Assembly (NCBI GenBank): GCA_040386595.1
Contig: JAZKFE010000114.1
Span: 1-35,665, forward strand
Reading direction: 5' to 3'
DNA from: JAKFVC01 sp040386595
GTDB taxonomy: Bacteria; Planctomycetota; Planctomycetia; Planctomycetales; Planctomycetaceae
Length of the DNA stretch: 35,665 bases
Translations under genes and position numbers: made by a program
In this document: positions 6,772 to 16,268 of the stretch, piece after piece
Numbering within the stretch: position 1 is the first letter of the stretch
How the letters are laid out: the number at the start of each line of letters is the position of its first letter
Notes under the pieces: model-generated
The model's input: only the letters and a program-made list of their open reading frames with translations
What the model was told of the DNA's origin: nothing
The model's database searches: none

Positions 6772-9700
6772 TTGAATTTACGTGGACTCCATTTTTTGAC
6801 TCGTCGCTTCTTACTGACGTTCTCGGCAGCAGCCTGGCTTATCGGGGCCTACTGGTTGTACGCGCACTTCGTCAGTCCAGTTGTCGAGCCAAAACAGTTG
6901 ACGACAAAAACGCCCAATCTGCTGGCGCAGCTGCCCGAGCAGGCAGGGACGCGTACTGATCTCCACGACGAACATCATGCGGCGGCGACGCAATTCCTTC
7001 CCGGTCAGGACTGGGCGAAGGATGCCGACAGCAAGCTGAAGTTCGGCGACATCCTGGTCTATACCAATGAGATCGGACAAGTTCCGGGGAACTCCGGAGC
7101 GAACGGCGGACTGCCCAGCAACTCGGCCATGCAGCTGAAGCCGTTTGCTTTAGTCTGGCAGAATCCGAATGCGAAACCGGGGGAGCCACCCCTGCGAATT
7201 ACCGCAGATTCCGCATTGATTGAGTTTGAATCGTCGGGATCTGGATCGGCTGCTGCGTCGCTCTTGTCGGGAGAAAAACGAGGACGTCCCATCGGAGGGA
7301 CGCTCGAGGGGGCGGTTCGAATTGAGGGGCCCAATGGCTTATTGATCGTAGGCCGTGGGTTTACCTTCTCCGAACAATCCTTGAAGCTGTGGAGCGACAA
7401 TGATGTGCTGTTTCACTATGGCCCGCATCATGGCACCGGACACGGATTGCAAGTCGACTTTCTGCCTGCCGGCGAGAAGCAGATTCTTCCCGGTCAGCCC
7501 CGTTTGGGGGGCTTGCGGAGCGTCGCGGTGTTGCGGCAAGTTGTCGTGAATCTGATGGGTGAGGCCGCTCCAGAAGGCCAGCCGCAACGCACGCCGCTGA
7601 AGGCCGGCGACCAGTTGCATGTGACCAGCGATGGCCGCATGCAGTTCGACATGGAAGCCAATCTGATCACCTTTGATCACAATGTCCGTGTGCGACACCC
7701 CCTGCCTGGCAAGCAGCAAGAAGGCCTCAATTGCGATCTGCTGACACTTGTGTTGTCGGATGCGAAGCAAAAGCCCGCAATCAATGCGGACCCTTCGGAG
7801 CCGGGGAAAGAAATTGCCTTGGCTTCGAATGAGGCCCCTGCCCCGGTCGAGGGAATGGCGGGCTGGCTGCCCGAATCGCTGACTCTGGAAAAATTGCTGG
7901 CTGATGGTACCGGGAAACGGCGAGTGGAGTTGTTTTCACAGCCGCGCGAGTTGCACTGCAATACGGCTCAAGTCGAATACGATCTCGTCAAACGGGTGTT
8001 GAATCTGCGGGATTCGGCCGCAGTGGATGTGCTGCAGGGGCCGCAACAAATGCATGCTCCGGAGATCATGCTAGCGTTCCACGAGAACAATCGGGATATC
8101 CGCCTGGCCGTGGCTCGTGGAGCTGGCAATGCTACCAGCCGCATGAACGATGGCCGCACGGTCTCCGCGAAATGGCAGAAACAACTGGTCAAATCGTTCG
8201 ATCCCCAATTGCAGCTGGACATTGTCGAGGTCCAGGGGGATGCCTCGCTGGCCTTGGATCAGGAATATGAGCTCAAGGGGGATTCGCTGCAGATTCGGAT
8301 TACTCCACTTGTTATGGGAGCCAATCTGGGGGCGCCCGTTGCTGGTAACGCACCGCGGAAAGACGCGACTCCGCCGCCACAGGTGGAACGGGTACTTGGT
8401 GTCGGACAGGTGGTTTTAAAAAGTCCGCAAGCGACCGCGCACACCAAATGGCTGGACGTTCAATTTCAGACGGCCGACCTGCCGCCGGAAGTTCCGGGCG
8501 AAGGGGGAGGGGGAGGCTTGTTTGGACTGCAAAGCCCCACGAATCCCAATGCCGCTCCCGCTGCAGGACGCCCGGCCCCTCGCGGAGCTGCTCGGAAGGA
8601 AGTGGCCACCATACCGTTAGATGTGCAGGCGGATTCCATCCGGGCTCTCGTGTCACGCGACCGGCAGGAGCCGACTCGGATGGCGCTGGCTGATTTGTGG
8701 GCGAATACTGCGGTCGTGGTCACTCAGCCGATGAAGGCTGGCCAGCCACCGGTGCAAGCGCTCGGAAACGAACTGCACGTAAAAAGTACGTTACCCGCTC
8801 AACAGCAGGTATGGGTCACGGGATCTCCGGCCCAGATTCGCTCCGGCGTCTCGCGGCTGGAAGGGAACGTCATTGAATTTGACCGGGAACGTAACACCTT
8901 GCACGTCCCAGGCGCAGGAGTCTTGCAATACCCTGTGAACACGGCGTTGGATGGCCAGCCCCTGGATCGACCGCAATTGCTCCAAGTCAAATGGGCCGAG
9001 CGATTGCACTTTAATGGCCAGACTGCCGACTTCTACGAAAAAGTGGAAGCCTCGTTGCGGCAAATGGTCATGCGTTGCAACGTGATGCATGTGTCGCTTT
9101 CCAGTCCGCTGCGGTTTGATGACCCGCAGTTGCAAAAGATCGCGGCCAACCAAATGCAGCTGGCCAAGATCGTTTGTGAGAACAAGGTCGAGCTGACTTC
9201 TCACGAGTATCAGGGCAATACCATCATCAGCCGCAGTTCGGGGAAGCTGGGGCAATTCGAGATTAATAATATTACAGGAAAGACCGAGGCCCAGGGGCCC
9301 GGTTACCTCATGGAGTGGCGTCGTGGTCAGCCCCAAGGCGACTCGCGGCCAAATGCCGGCAAAGCGGGCAAGTCGGCGGCACGTCCCGAGAAGGCACGCG
9401 ACTGGACTTATTCTCGCATCGATTTTCAAGGCCGCATGAAAGGCAACGTTCGCGAGCGGTTCACTACCTTTGAAGATTTCGTGGAAGTCGTCTACGGTCC
9501 CGTGTTGCATGCGACCGATCACATCGAATCCGATGAACTGCCCGAAGGAGCGGCGTCCATTACTTGTGATGCACTCAAAGTCGAACAATATGCCGAGACC
9601 GAGGCCGCTCCGGCGTTTGTGAAGTTGCTGGCGGAGGGCAACACGAAGCTCGAATTGGAATATGACGGACACCCGGTGCATGCTCAGGCGGATGAAGTCA

Positions 9701-9903
9701 AGTTCGATGAATCGAAGGACTATTATCTGCTGCGATCGGTGGGAACTCAAAAGGTCATCATTAACCGCGAACCGACAACGGCAGACCCGCGCGGCCTCAT
9801 TAAATGCTCGCGTGTGGACATTCGAAATCCCGGAGATCCCAATCGCCGCGAATTCAAAGTTCAGCAGGCAACTGTGCTGAATGGCGTACAGCCGGGCGGC
9901 TAA
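6772..9903 (+). CDS. very large LptC/LptA (OstA)-like membrane-anchored protein
   Basis: About 1043 residues, with a single N-terminal membrane helix (about 12-31: LLTFSAAAWLIGAYWLYAHF) and the rest presumably periplasmic. The body contains repeated beta-strand segments with the logic of LptA/LptC/OstA domains, alternating between defining a state and naming what it covers. Examples: ITADSALIEF (about 143), GRGFTFSEQSLKLWSDNDV (about 193), GRMQFDMEANLITFDHNVRV (about 287), LHCNTAQVEYD (about 393) and ITCDALKVEQY (about 930). A Gly-rich linker lies near 577-587. LptA is normally about 180 residues, so this would be a multi-domain version. The position right after kdsD supports a role in LPS transport across the periplasm. 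No ATG is available near the start; TTG at 6772 (or 6796) is used, without a clear ribosome site. The family assignment is by pattern only. Confidence 0.65.
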   Translation: MNLRGLHFLTRRFLLTFSAAAWLIGAYWLYAHFVSPVVEPKQLTTKTPNLLAQLPEQAGTRTDLHDEHHAAATQFLPGQDWAKDADSKLKFGDILVYTNEIGQVPGNSGANGGLPSNSAMQLKPFALVWQNPNAKPGEPPLRITADSALIEFESSGSGSAAASLLSGEKRGRPIGGTLEGAVRIEGPNGLLIVGRGFTFSEQSLKLWSDNDVLFHYGPHHGTGHGLQVDFLPAGEKQILPGQPRLGGLRSVAVLRQVVVNLMGEAAPEGQPQRTPLKAGDQLHVTSDGRMQFDMEANLITFDHNVRVRHPLPGKQQEGLNCDLLTLVLSDAKQKPAINADPSEPGKEIALASNEAPAPVEGMAGWLPESLTLEKLLADGTGKRRVELFSQPRELHCNTAQVEYDLVKRVLNLRDSAAVDVLQGPQQMHAPEIMLAFHENNRDIRLAVARGAGNATSRMNDGRTVSAKWQKQLVKSFDPQLQLDIVEVQGDASLALDQEYELKGDSLQIRITPLVMGANLGAPVAGNAPRKDATPPPQVERVLGVGQVVLKSPQATAHTKWLDVQFQTADLPPEVPGEGGGGGLFGLQSPTNPNAAPAAGRPAPRGAARKEVATIPLDVQADSIRALVSRDRQEPTRMALADLWANTAVVVTQPMKAGQPPVQALGNELHVKSTLPAQQQVWVTGSPAQIRSGVSRLEGNVIEFDRERNTLHVPGAGVLQYPVNTALDGQPLDRPQLLQVKWAERLHFNGQTADFYEKVEASLRQMVMRCNVMHVSLSSPLRFDDPQLQKIAANQMQLAKIVCENKVELTSHEYQGNTIISRSSGKLGQFEINNITGKTEAQGPGYLMEWRRGQPQGDSRPNAGKAGKSAARPEKARDWTYSRIDFQGRMKGNVRERFTTFEDFVEVVYGPVLHATDHIESDELPEGAASITCDALKVEQYAETEAAPAFVKLLAEGNTKLELEYDGHPVHAQADEVKFDESKDYYLLRSVGTQKVIINREPTTADPRGLIKCSRVDIRNPGDPNRREFKVQQATVLNGVQPGG

Positions 9904-10148
9904 GAGCGGGATAAAATTGTCTCGCCGTGGGCTCTATCTCAGCGCGCCTCTGGCACCAATTGTCGAGTCTCTTCACGACCCGTCGCGGTACGTGTGGGGG
10001 CCTGGCAGGATTTCCTATTCCTTGCCGAATGTTAGATAAGACGATATCGTTGCGATGATGGTACGCACCCACCGTCGTTGATCCTGCGGCTAGGTGATCT
10101 CCAGATGCCTTGATGCTGCAGAAACCGAATACTCGAGGACTGACGAGA

Positions 10149-12386
10149 ATGATGAATGTGTTCCGCTTTTCTGCACTGACGGCTCTGAGCCTCGTTCTGG
10201 CCGGGACTTTTGCAATCTCCGCCCAGGCCGCGGACGTTGCCGCTGATCCCCTCGATTGGCCCCACTGGCGTGGCCCCGAAATGAACGGCATTTCGCGGGA
10301 GAAAGGTCTCCCGGCGAGCTGGGATCCGAGTGGTGAGAATCTGTTGTGGAAGAGTCCCGAAATGGCAACGCGGTCGACTCCGATCGTGTTGCGGGGCAAG
10401 ATCTATACAATTTGCCGCGATAAGCCCGAGACCACTCAAGAAGGCGAGAAAATCGTCTGTGCGGATGCCGCCACAGGTAAGATTCTCTGGGAAAATATCA
10501 ACAACATTTTCCTGTCGGATGCTCCGGCAGAACGTGTGGGCTGGTCCAGCGTAACCGGTGATCCGAAGACCGGACACGTCTTCGCCCAGGGCTTGTGCGG
10601 ATTGCTGCAATGCATCGATGGCGAGACCGGTAAGACTCTGTGGAGCCATTCGCTGAGCGAAGAATATGGCATCCTCAGCACCTACGGTGGTCGTACCAAT
10701 CTGCCGACAATTTTCGAAGACCTGGTGATCGTCAGCGGTGTGACAACCGGCTGGGGCGAACAAGCCATTCCGGCTCATCGATTTATCGCCTTCCACAAGC
10801 AAAACGGACAAGCAGTCTGGGTATTGAGCACGAAGCTGCGTCCTGAAGATACCACTTACAGCACACCAGTACTGGGTGTGTTTAACGGCCAGGCGGCGAT
10901 GGTTTTTGGTGCTGGTGACGGTGCGGTCTATGCCGTGCAACCGCGCACTGGCAAGGTGATCTGGAAGTACGACGCCTCGATCCGTGGCATCAATCAGACC
11001 CCCGTCATCGACGGTGAAACGGTGTATTGCTCGCACAGCGAAGAGACCATTCACGAGAACAATATCGTCGGCGCATTCTTCGCTCTGGATGGCAAGAGCC
11101 AAGGCGATATCCTGCCCGGCAAGGAAATCTGGAACGTCAAGGGTTTGGCTGTCGGACGCAGTGCGCCGTTGCTGGTTAACAGCCGGCTGTACACGATCAA
11201 TGACAGTGCCGGAATGGTCATTCTCGACGCCAAAAACGGCGAAGAAGTCGGCAAACAAAAGCTCGGCACCATCATGATGGGCTCGTCTGTCTATGGTGAT
11301 GGCAAGATCTATGTCAGCGAAGCAACTGGCCGTTGGTGGATCCTGGAGCCCACCGAGAAGGGTGTGAAGATCATTCACAAACTGCGGCTGAATGACGAAG
11401 AACTGATCGGCTCGCCCATCATTTCGCACGGCCGCGTTTACATTCCTTCGATCGGTGGCGTGTACTGCATCGCCAACAAGGATTCGAAGCCGTCGGCCGA
11501 CCCCATTCCTCCGAGCCTGCCCGAGACGCCACGTGACGTTGATATGAAGCCCGCACAGGCTCAGTTGGTTCCCGTGGAATCGTTGTTGAGTACCGATAAG
11601 AAACAACAATTTCACTTCCAACTTTACAATGCCGCTGGCCGGTTCCTGAAATCGGTGCCTGCAAAATTCACGTTGGACGGGCCCGGAACCATTGATGATT
11701 CAGGCGCGTTCCTGACGGGCAAAGCGACTTCTCACACGACCACGATTGTCAAAGCCGAAGCCGAGGGACTGACTGCGATCGCTCGCGTTCGTACCGTACC
11801 GCCGTTGCCTTGGTCATTCGACTTCGCGGACAAGAAGGTGCCATCGACCTGGATCGGTGCTGCTTATCGTTATCAACCGCGCGATGTCGACGGTGAGCCC
11901 TTGTTGGTGAAGGTCACGACGATTCCCAAGGGGACTCGCAGCCAGGCCTGGATGGGGCCCACAACGCTTCATGACTACACGATTCAGGGCGAGTTCATGG
12001 GCGACATTAAGAACGAAAAAATGCCGGATATGGGGTTGATCAACCAACGCTATACGCTGGCTCTGCAGGGTGGCCAAACGGTCCAAGTTCGCTCGTGGAC
12101 CGCCCGCGGCGAATTGCGATTTGCCAAAACTGTCCCGTTTGAATGGAAGCCGAAGACCTGGTACGTCATCAAGTTCCAGGCAGTGAACGAGGCCAGCAAG
12201 GTCGTGTTGAAAGGTAAAGTTTGGCCTCGTGGTGAAAGCGAACCCGAAGCGTGGACGATTGACGGCATCGACGATACTCCCAATAAGATTGGTAGCCCGG
12301 GGTTGTTCGGTAACGCCACCGATGCCGAGATTTTCGTGGATAATGTGAAAGTCACCGACAACACTCCCCCCGCTGCAGCGCAGTAG
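10149..12386 (+). CDS. secreted PQQ-binding-like beta-propeller protein
   Basis: A 745-residue exported protein. The ATG at 10149 (or the next codon) is chosen because it gives a clean signal peptide (FSALTALSLVLAGTFAISAQA) with GAGG upstream; codons further 5' would bury it. The body starts with WPHWRGPEMNGIS, the usual opening of planctomycete PQQ-like propellers. It carries repeated blades of the form ADAATGKILWENI, IDGETGKTLWSHS and VQPRTGKVIWKYD. After a Pro-rich spacer (about residue 455) a C-terminal beta-sandwich-like part follows (SFDFADKKVPSTW...), reminiscent of a laminin-G/concanavalin-like domain. True PQQ binding and enzyme activity are not shown. The next gene is a paralogous propeller, so the pair may act together. 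Confidence 0.85.
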   Translation: MMNVFRFSALTALSLVLAGTFAISAQAADVAADPLDWPHWRGPEMNGISREKGLPASWDPSGENLLWKSPEMATRSTPIVLRGKIYTICRDKPETTQEGEKIVCADAATGKILWENINNIFLSDAPAERVGWSSVTGDPKTGHVFAQGLCGLLQCIDGETGKTLWSHSLSEEYGILSTYGGRTNLPTIFEDLVIVSGVTTGWGEQAIPAHRFIAFHKQNGQAVWVLSTKLRPEDTTYSTPVLGVFNGQAAMVFGAGDGAVYAVQPRTGKVIWKYDASIRGINQTPVIDGETVYCSHSEETIHENNIVGAFFALDGKSQGDILPGKEIWNVKGLAVGRSAPLLVNSRLYTINDSAGMVILDAKNGEEVGKQKLGTIMMGSSVYGDGKIYVSEATGRWWILEPTEKGVKIIHKLRLNDEELIGSPIISHGRVYIPSIGGVYCIANKDSKPSADPIPPSLPETPRDVDMKPAQAQLVPVESLLSTDKKQQFHFQLYNAAGRFLKSVPAKFTLDGPGTIDDSGAFLTGKATSHTTTIVKAEAEGLTAIARVRTVPPLPWSFDFADKKVPSTWIGAAYRYQPRDVDGEPLLVKVTTIPKGTRSQAWMGPTTLHDYTIQGEFMGDIKNEKMPDMGLINQRYTLALQGGQTVQVRSWTARGELRFAKTVPFEWKPKTWYVIKFQAVNEASKVVLKGKVWPRGESEPEAWTIDGIDDTPNKIGSPGLFGNATDAEIFVDNVKVTDNTPPAAAQ

Positions 12387-12515
12387 TCAGGCTTGATCGC
12401 GAAGATCCGCAAGACGCAGGGACGCTCGGATGTCAGTGACATTTGCATGCGTCTCGGGGTCAGTGGAACTGACGCGATCAGGTGGTTCCGGATGCTGGTT
12501 CAGAAATTCGTCTTC

Positions 12516-12539
12516 CATCACCGGGATTAACCGGTGATG
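12516..12539. repeat. hairpin between the two propeller genes
   Basis: CATCACCGG (12516-12524) and CCGGTGATG (12531-12539) are perfect inverted copies over GATTAA. A smaller one (GTCAGT/ACTGAC) lies at 12459-12473. Neither has a T-tract, so a 5' leader or mRNA-stability structure is as likely as termination. Confidence 0.45.
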
Positions 12540-12671
12540 ATTACACGCGGGACAGCAAGTTCCGCCGTAGTGACCAAGCGTGGTGTCTCGTCTCGGACAG
12601 CCAAGCGACTGATTTAGAATACTCGCCGGGCAAATGGCTTGGCTGACACTTGTTTGAACAGGAGTTTCCGC

Positions 12672-14432
12672 ATGAGGACTGAGCGATTGGTATTGATCGC
12701 GGCGCTGGTTGGAATCGTTGGGCTGAGTTGGGTGAACCCAGTGCCCTCTGCTGAAGAATCCAAGTTTGATCCGATTGCCGAGACCTACAAGGTCATTGGC
12801 CAGATGAAGGTCAAGCCCCGAGATTGGCCGCAATGGGGTGGATCCTACTTCCGCAACAATACGCCCGCTGGCGAAAACATTCCCACAGAATGGGACGTCA
12901 AAGCCGGAAAGAATGTGAAGTGGGCTGCTCGACTGGGCTCGCAGACCTATGGCAATCCCGTGGTCGCCAATGGCAAGGTGTATGTCGGCTCGAATAACGG
13001 TGCTGGCTATGTCAAACGTTATCCCAGCAAGGTCGACCTGGGTGTCCTGCTGTGCTTTGAAGAAGAGACTGGAAAATTCCTGTGGCAACACTCGAACGAA
13101 AAGCTCTCCACCGGACGTGTGCATGACTGGCCGCTGCAGGGCATCTGCTGCTCGCCGTATGTGGATGGCGACCGCCTGTGGTACGTCACCAGCCGCGGTG
13201 AAGTCGTGTGCTTGGATACCGAAGGTTTTCGCGACGGCAAGAACAATGGTCCGTTCCAAGACGAACAACCCAAGGCCGTGGCTGGTAAGCCTGCTCCTGT
13301 CTGGGAAGAGAAGATTGAAGCGGACGTCATCTGGAAGTTGAACATGATGAACCAGCTGCGAGTTTCGCAGCACAACATGTGCAGCTGCTCGTTGACCGGT
13401 GTGGGTGATTTGCTGTTTGTGAACACTGGCAACGGTGTTGATGAAGGTCACTTCGCACTGCCGCAGCCCAAGGCTCCCAGCTTCATCTGTATTGATCGTA
13501 ATTCCGGAACCGTGTTGTGGACCGACAATTCTCCCGGCGACAACGTGTTGCACGGGCAGTGGTCATCGCCCGGATACGGCGTGTTTGATGGTCAGGCCCA
13601 AGTCCTGTTTGCGGGTGGCGACGGCTGGTTGTACAGCTTTGACCCGGCCGGTGACGGTAAAGGCAAATCCAAGTTGCTGTGGAAGTTCGACGGCAATCCC
13701 AAGGAATCTAAGTATCTGCTGGGTGGCCGGGCAACCCGGAACCACTTCATCGGTACTCCGGTGGTTTACAACGGTTTGATTTACATCGGTGTAGGTGAAG
13801 ATCCGGAGCATGGCGAAGGTGGCGGACACCTGTGGTGTTTGGACCCGACAAAACGCGGCGATATCAGCCCCGAGTTAGTCTTCAACTCCAAGGATCCTTC
13901 GACCCCGATCCCGCCGAAACGTTTGCAAGCTGCTGAAAAGGAAAAGGGGGATTTCACCAAGGAAAACCCCAACGCCGGAGCCGTTTGGCACTATTCGTCG
14001 TTCGATGCGAATGACAATAAGAAGGATGACTTCGAAGAGATCATGCACCGCACTATCGGTACGGTGGCCATTGAGAACGACCTGTTGTTCGTGGTCGACT
14101 TCTCGGGTGTCGTCCACTGTGTGGATGCCAACACCGGCAAGCCGCATTGGACACACGACACGCTGGATGCATCGTGGGGTTCACCGTTGATCGTGGACGG
14201 CAAAGTCTATTGCGGTACCGAAAACGGCGACGTGAAGATCTTCAAACTGTCCAAGGAAAAAGAGCTCATCGCCGAAGTGAGCGTTGAGAACTCGGTTTAT
14301 AGCACGCCAGTTGTGGCCAACAACGTGCTGTTCATTTCGAACAAGGACACGCTGTTCGCCATCAAGGCAGGTGCCAAGAGCACGCCGCTGAAGGCCAACA
14401 CGAATCCTCAAGCTTCCGACTCGGCTGATTAA
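12672..14432 (+). CDS. secreted PQQ-binding-like beta-propeller protein with vicinal cysteines
   Basis: A 586-residue exported protein. GGAG at 12661-12664 fixes the ATG at 12672; residues 1-27 are a signal peptide ending near PSAEE. It opens with WPQWGGSYFRNNTP. It carries propeller blades such as IDRNSGTVLWTDN, DANTGKPHWTHD and NPVVANGKVYVGS, with an eight-blade-like length. Two cysteine clusters stand out: adjacent cysteines in QGICCSPYVDG and CSC in HNMCSCSL. A vicinal disulfide near the cofactor is a hallmark of quinoprotein alcohol dehydrogenases, but similarity in position is only an impression. The substrate is unknown. A strong terminator follows at 14460. Confidence 0.85.
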   Translation: MRTERLVLIAALVGIVGLSWVNPVPSAEESKFDPIAETYKVIGQMKVKPRDWPQWGGSYFRNNTPAGENIPTEWDVKAGKNVKWAARLGSQTYGNPVVANGKVYVGSNNGAGYVKRYPSKVDLGVLLCFEEETGKFLWQHSNEKLSTGRVHDWPLQGICCSPYVDGDRLWYVTSRGEVVCLDTEGFRDGKNNGPFQDEQPKAVAGKPAPVWEEKIEADVIWKLNMMNQLRVSQHNMCSCSLTGVGDLLFVNTGNGVDEGHFALPQPKAPSFICIDRNSGTVLWTDNSPGDNVLHGQWSSPGYGVFDGQAQVLFAGGDGWLYSFDPAGDGKGKSKLLWKFDGNPKESKYLLGGRATRNHFIGTPVVYNGLIYIGVGEDPEHGEGGGHLWCLDPTKRGDISPELVFNSKDPSTPIPPKRLQAAEKEKGDFTKENPNAGAVWHYSSFDANDNKKDDFEEIMHRTIGTVAIENDLLFVVDFSGVVHCVDANTGKPHWTHDTLDASWGSPLIVDGKVYCGTENGDVKIFKLSKEKELIAEVSVENSVYSTPVVANNVLFISNKDTLFAIKAGAKSTPLKANTNPQASDSAD

Positions 14433-14459
14433 GTCGCGTCCGTTTGAATGCTGAAATCG

Positions 14460-14492
14460 ACGGCCCGCCTTGTTTCAAGGCGGGCCGTTTTT
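14460..14492 (+). terminator. Rho-independent terminator after the second propeller gene
   Basis: CGGCCCGCCTTG (14461-14472) pairs perfectly with CAAGGCGGGCCG (14476-14487) over TTT, plus a closing A-T pair, followed by TTTTT. Confidence 0.95.
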
Positions 14493-14513
14493 CTTTTCCC
14501 TGATTGCGATCGC

Positions 14514-14595
14514 TGGGAGGGTGAGGCTCCTGCCGAACCGCTTAGTCTACGGAGTTCACCAGACTTAGCGGTTCGGCAGGAGCCTCACCCTCCCA
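14514..14595. repeat. palindromic intergenic repeat, copy A (best preserved)
   Basis: Two 35-bp arms (14514-14548 and 14561-14595) are inverted copies with a single mismatch around a 12-base loop. The outer arm begins TGGGAGGGTGAGGCTCCTGC. It sits just after a terminator and before the nitroreductase gene. Related copies occur at 17762, 31376 and 35622. No coding capacity is present. Confidence 0.95.
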
Positions 14596-14793
14596 AGGAT
14601 CGTAATCCTTTTTTGACATGCTCTCCCCGCGGCATCGCGGCTTCACGCGGATGTTCTGAATGGGGCGGCCTCACGGGGGAACAACCATCCGACTCTTGCA
14701 TGGCTCTGGTTCGCGATCTTGATTTTCGCCATCGCACCTATCATGCTGGAAATGACCGTCCCTGCTCATTCATGTATCGATTGAAGTGTCTTT

Positions 14794-15447
14794 ATGTCAT
14801 CGGTGTCTCACGAAACTCTGCTGCGACAATTGCAGTGGCGCTACGCGACGAAGAAGTTCGATCCCGCGCGGATCATTCCCCAGGCCGAATGGCAGGCCTT
14901 GGAAGAGACCCTGGTGCTGACCCCGTCGTCCTACGGACTGCAGCCGTGGAAGTTCATCGTCGTTACGAATCGCGAACGGCGTGAACAGCTGATCGCGCAC
15001 TCATGGGGGCAGAAGCAGATTGTGGACGCTTCGCACTTGCTCGTGCTGGCGATCAAGAAAGATCTGGGACTGCAGGAGATCGAGCGCTACGTGCAGCGAG
15101 TGGCAGAAGTCCGCGGCGTGCCTGTCGACTCCTTGGCTGGGTTCCACCGAATGATGGCCAAGAATCTGGCGCCCCCTCCGCCCGGTTTTGATATCAACGA
15201 GTGGGCCACACGCCAGGTTTACATCGCTCTGGGCAATTTCATGACGGGGGCGGCGGTGATCGGCGTCGATACGTGTCCGATGGAAGGGATCAACCAGGCT
15301 AAGTACGACGAGGTTCTCGGCTTGAATGAGCTGGGCTACAGCACTGTTGTGGCCTGCCCCGCTGGCTATCGTGCGGAAGACGACAAGACTGCGTTGCATC
15401 CCAAAGTGCGATTCAAAACGGAAGATGTCGTACTGCGCATCGAATGA
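14794..15447 (+). CDS. NAD(P)H nitroreductase family protein
   Basis: A 217-residue flavin enzyme of the nitroreductase (NfsB-like) fold. The N-terminal RYATKKFDP and PSSYGLQPWKFIVVTN are the FMN-binding signatures of the family. The central GNFMTGAAVIGVDTCPMEG and C-terminal GYSTVVACPAGYR complete the pattern. Length fits NfsB/YfkO-type enzymes. It is expected to reduce nitro groups, quinones or similar electrophiles using NAD(P)H in the cytoplasm; the natural substrate is unknown. The ribosome site before the ATG is weak. It faces the convergent NIPSNAP gene (63 bp between stops) with no operon partner. Confidence 0.92.
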   Translation: MSSVSHETLLRQLQWRYATKKFDPARIIPQAEWQALEETLVLTPSSYGLQPWKFIVVTNRERREQLIAHSWGQKQIVDASHLLVLAIKKDLGLQEIERYVQRVAEVRGVPVDSLAGFHRMMAKNLAPPPPGFDINEWATRQVYIALGNFMTGAAVIGVDTCPMEGINQAKYDEVLGLNELGYSTVVACPAGYRAEDDKTALHPKVRFKTEDVVLRIE

Positions 15448-15509
15448 CCCGGCTGCCAACTGCAACCGGGGCATTGGGAAGACATCGCTAAATTGGACGG
15501 ATTGTTCGC

Positions 15510-15950
15510 CTACTTGATCGGCGAATAGTCGGTCGCCACGAAGTACTCGGACTTCACTGCCGCCACCAGTTTGCCGTTTTCTTCAGACTTTTTCGCGGCA
15601 GCCAGCCACTCCGGATCCTTCTTGAAGGCGGCCCAGTTCTTGTCGGCCTGCTCGCGGCTTTCGTGCGAGATCAGATAGACCAGCGTGTTGTTCGACTGGG
15701 GCGCGTCGGTCGGAGTGAGATAAATGACGTTCTTCATGCCATGCTTTTCGAAGAACTTCAGCGTGTGGTCGCGGAATCGGGCATTGAGTTCTGCCAGCTT
15801 GCCGGGGGCGGCGATATAGGTCCGCGCTTCGTAGACTCGTTGATCGGCTTTCTTTTCGTTTTGGCCTTGAACGGCGGTGGGCTGAATGACGTTCGACAAC
15901 GTCAAACCAAGAACCACTCCAAGGCAAACTCCCAAAGACATCCGGCGCAT
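15510..15950 (-). CDS. exported NIPSNAP family protein
   Basis: A 146-residue protein with AGGAG before the ATG. Residues 1-29 form a signal peptide (SLGVCLGVVLGLTLSN) and the mature part starts near GQNEKKADQ. The remainder is a NIPSNAP ferredoxin-like alpha+beta barrel unit: VYEARTYIAAPGKLAELNAR, FRDHTLKFFEKHGM, TLVYLISHESREQADKNW and FKKDPEW. Bacterial NIPSNAP proteins with signal peptides are common in planctomycetes; their function is not known. Confidence 0.9.
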   Translation of the reverse strand: MRRMSLGVCLGVVLGLTLSNVIQPTAVQGQNEKKADQRVYEARTYIAAPGKLAELNARFRDHTLKFFEKHGMKNVIYLTPTDAPQSNNTLVYLISHESREQADKNWAAFKKDPEWLAAAKKSEENGKLVAAVKSEYFVATDYSPIK

Positions 15951-16268
15951 CGAATAACTCCTGTGTAGAGATGTTCTGACTAGCTTCCTGCAGCCAGGGT
16001 CGGCTGCCGAGCCCGACGATCCTCAGGGGTTACTCTAAGGCCGCGAATCAGGCGCCGCAACTGGACCGACCGCGTCCAGAGGGAGTTGCGACCAGGCAAA
16101 TCCGGTTTGCCCTTCCCAATGTGGGCCAGAACCGTGAAAATAGTGGGTCTTGTCGCCATTACGTGCAACACGAGAGTGATCACTACCCGAAAGTCAGAGA
16201 TCCAGGGCCATTACCGCGGGGGCGCCCTCCGTTGGCAATCGCAGAAAACCCTGGAAAAAGGTGCCAAA

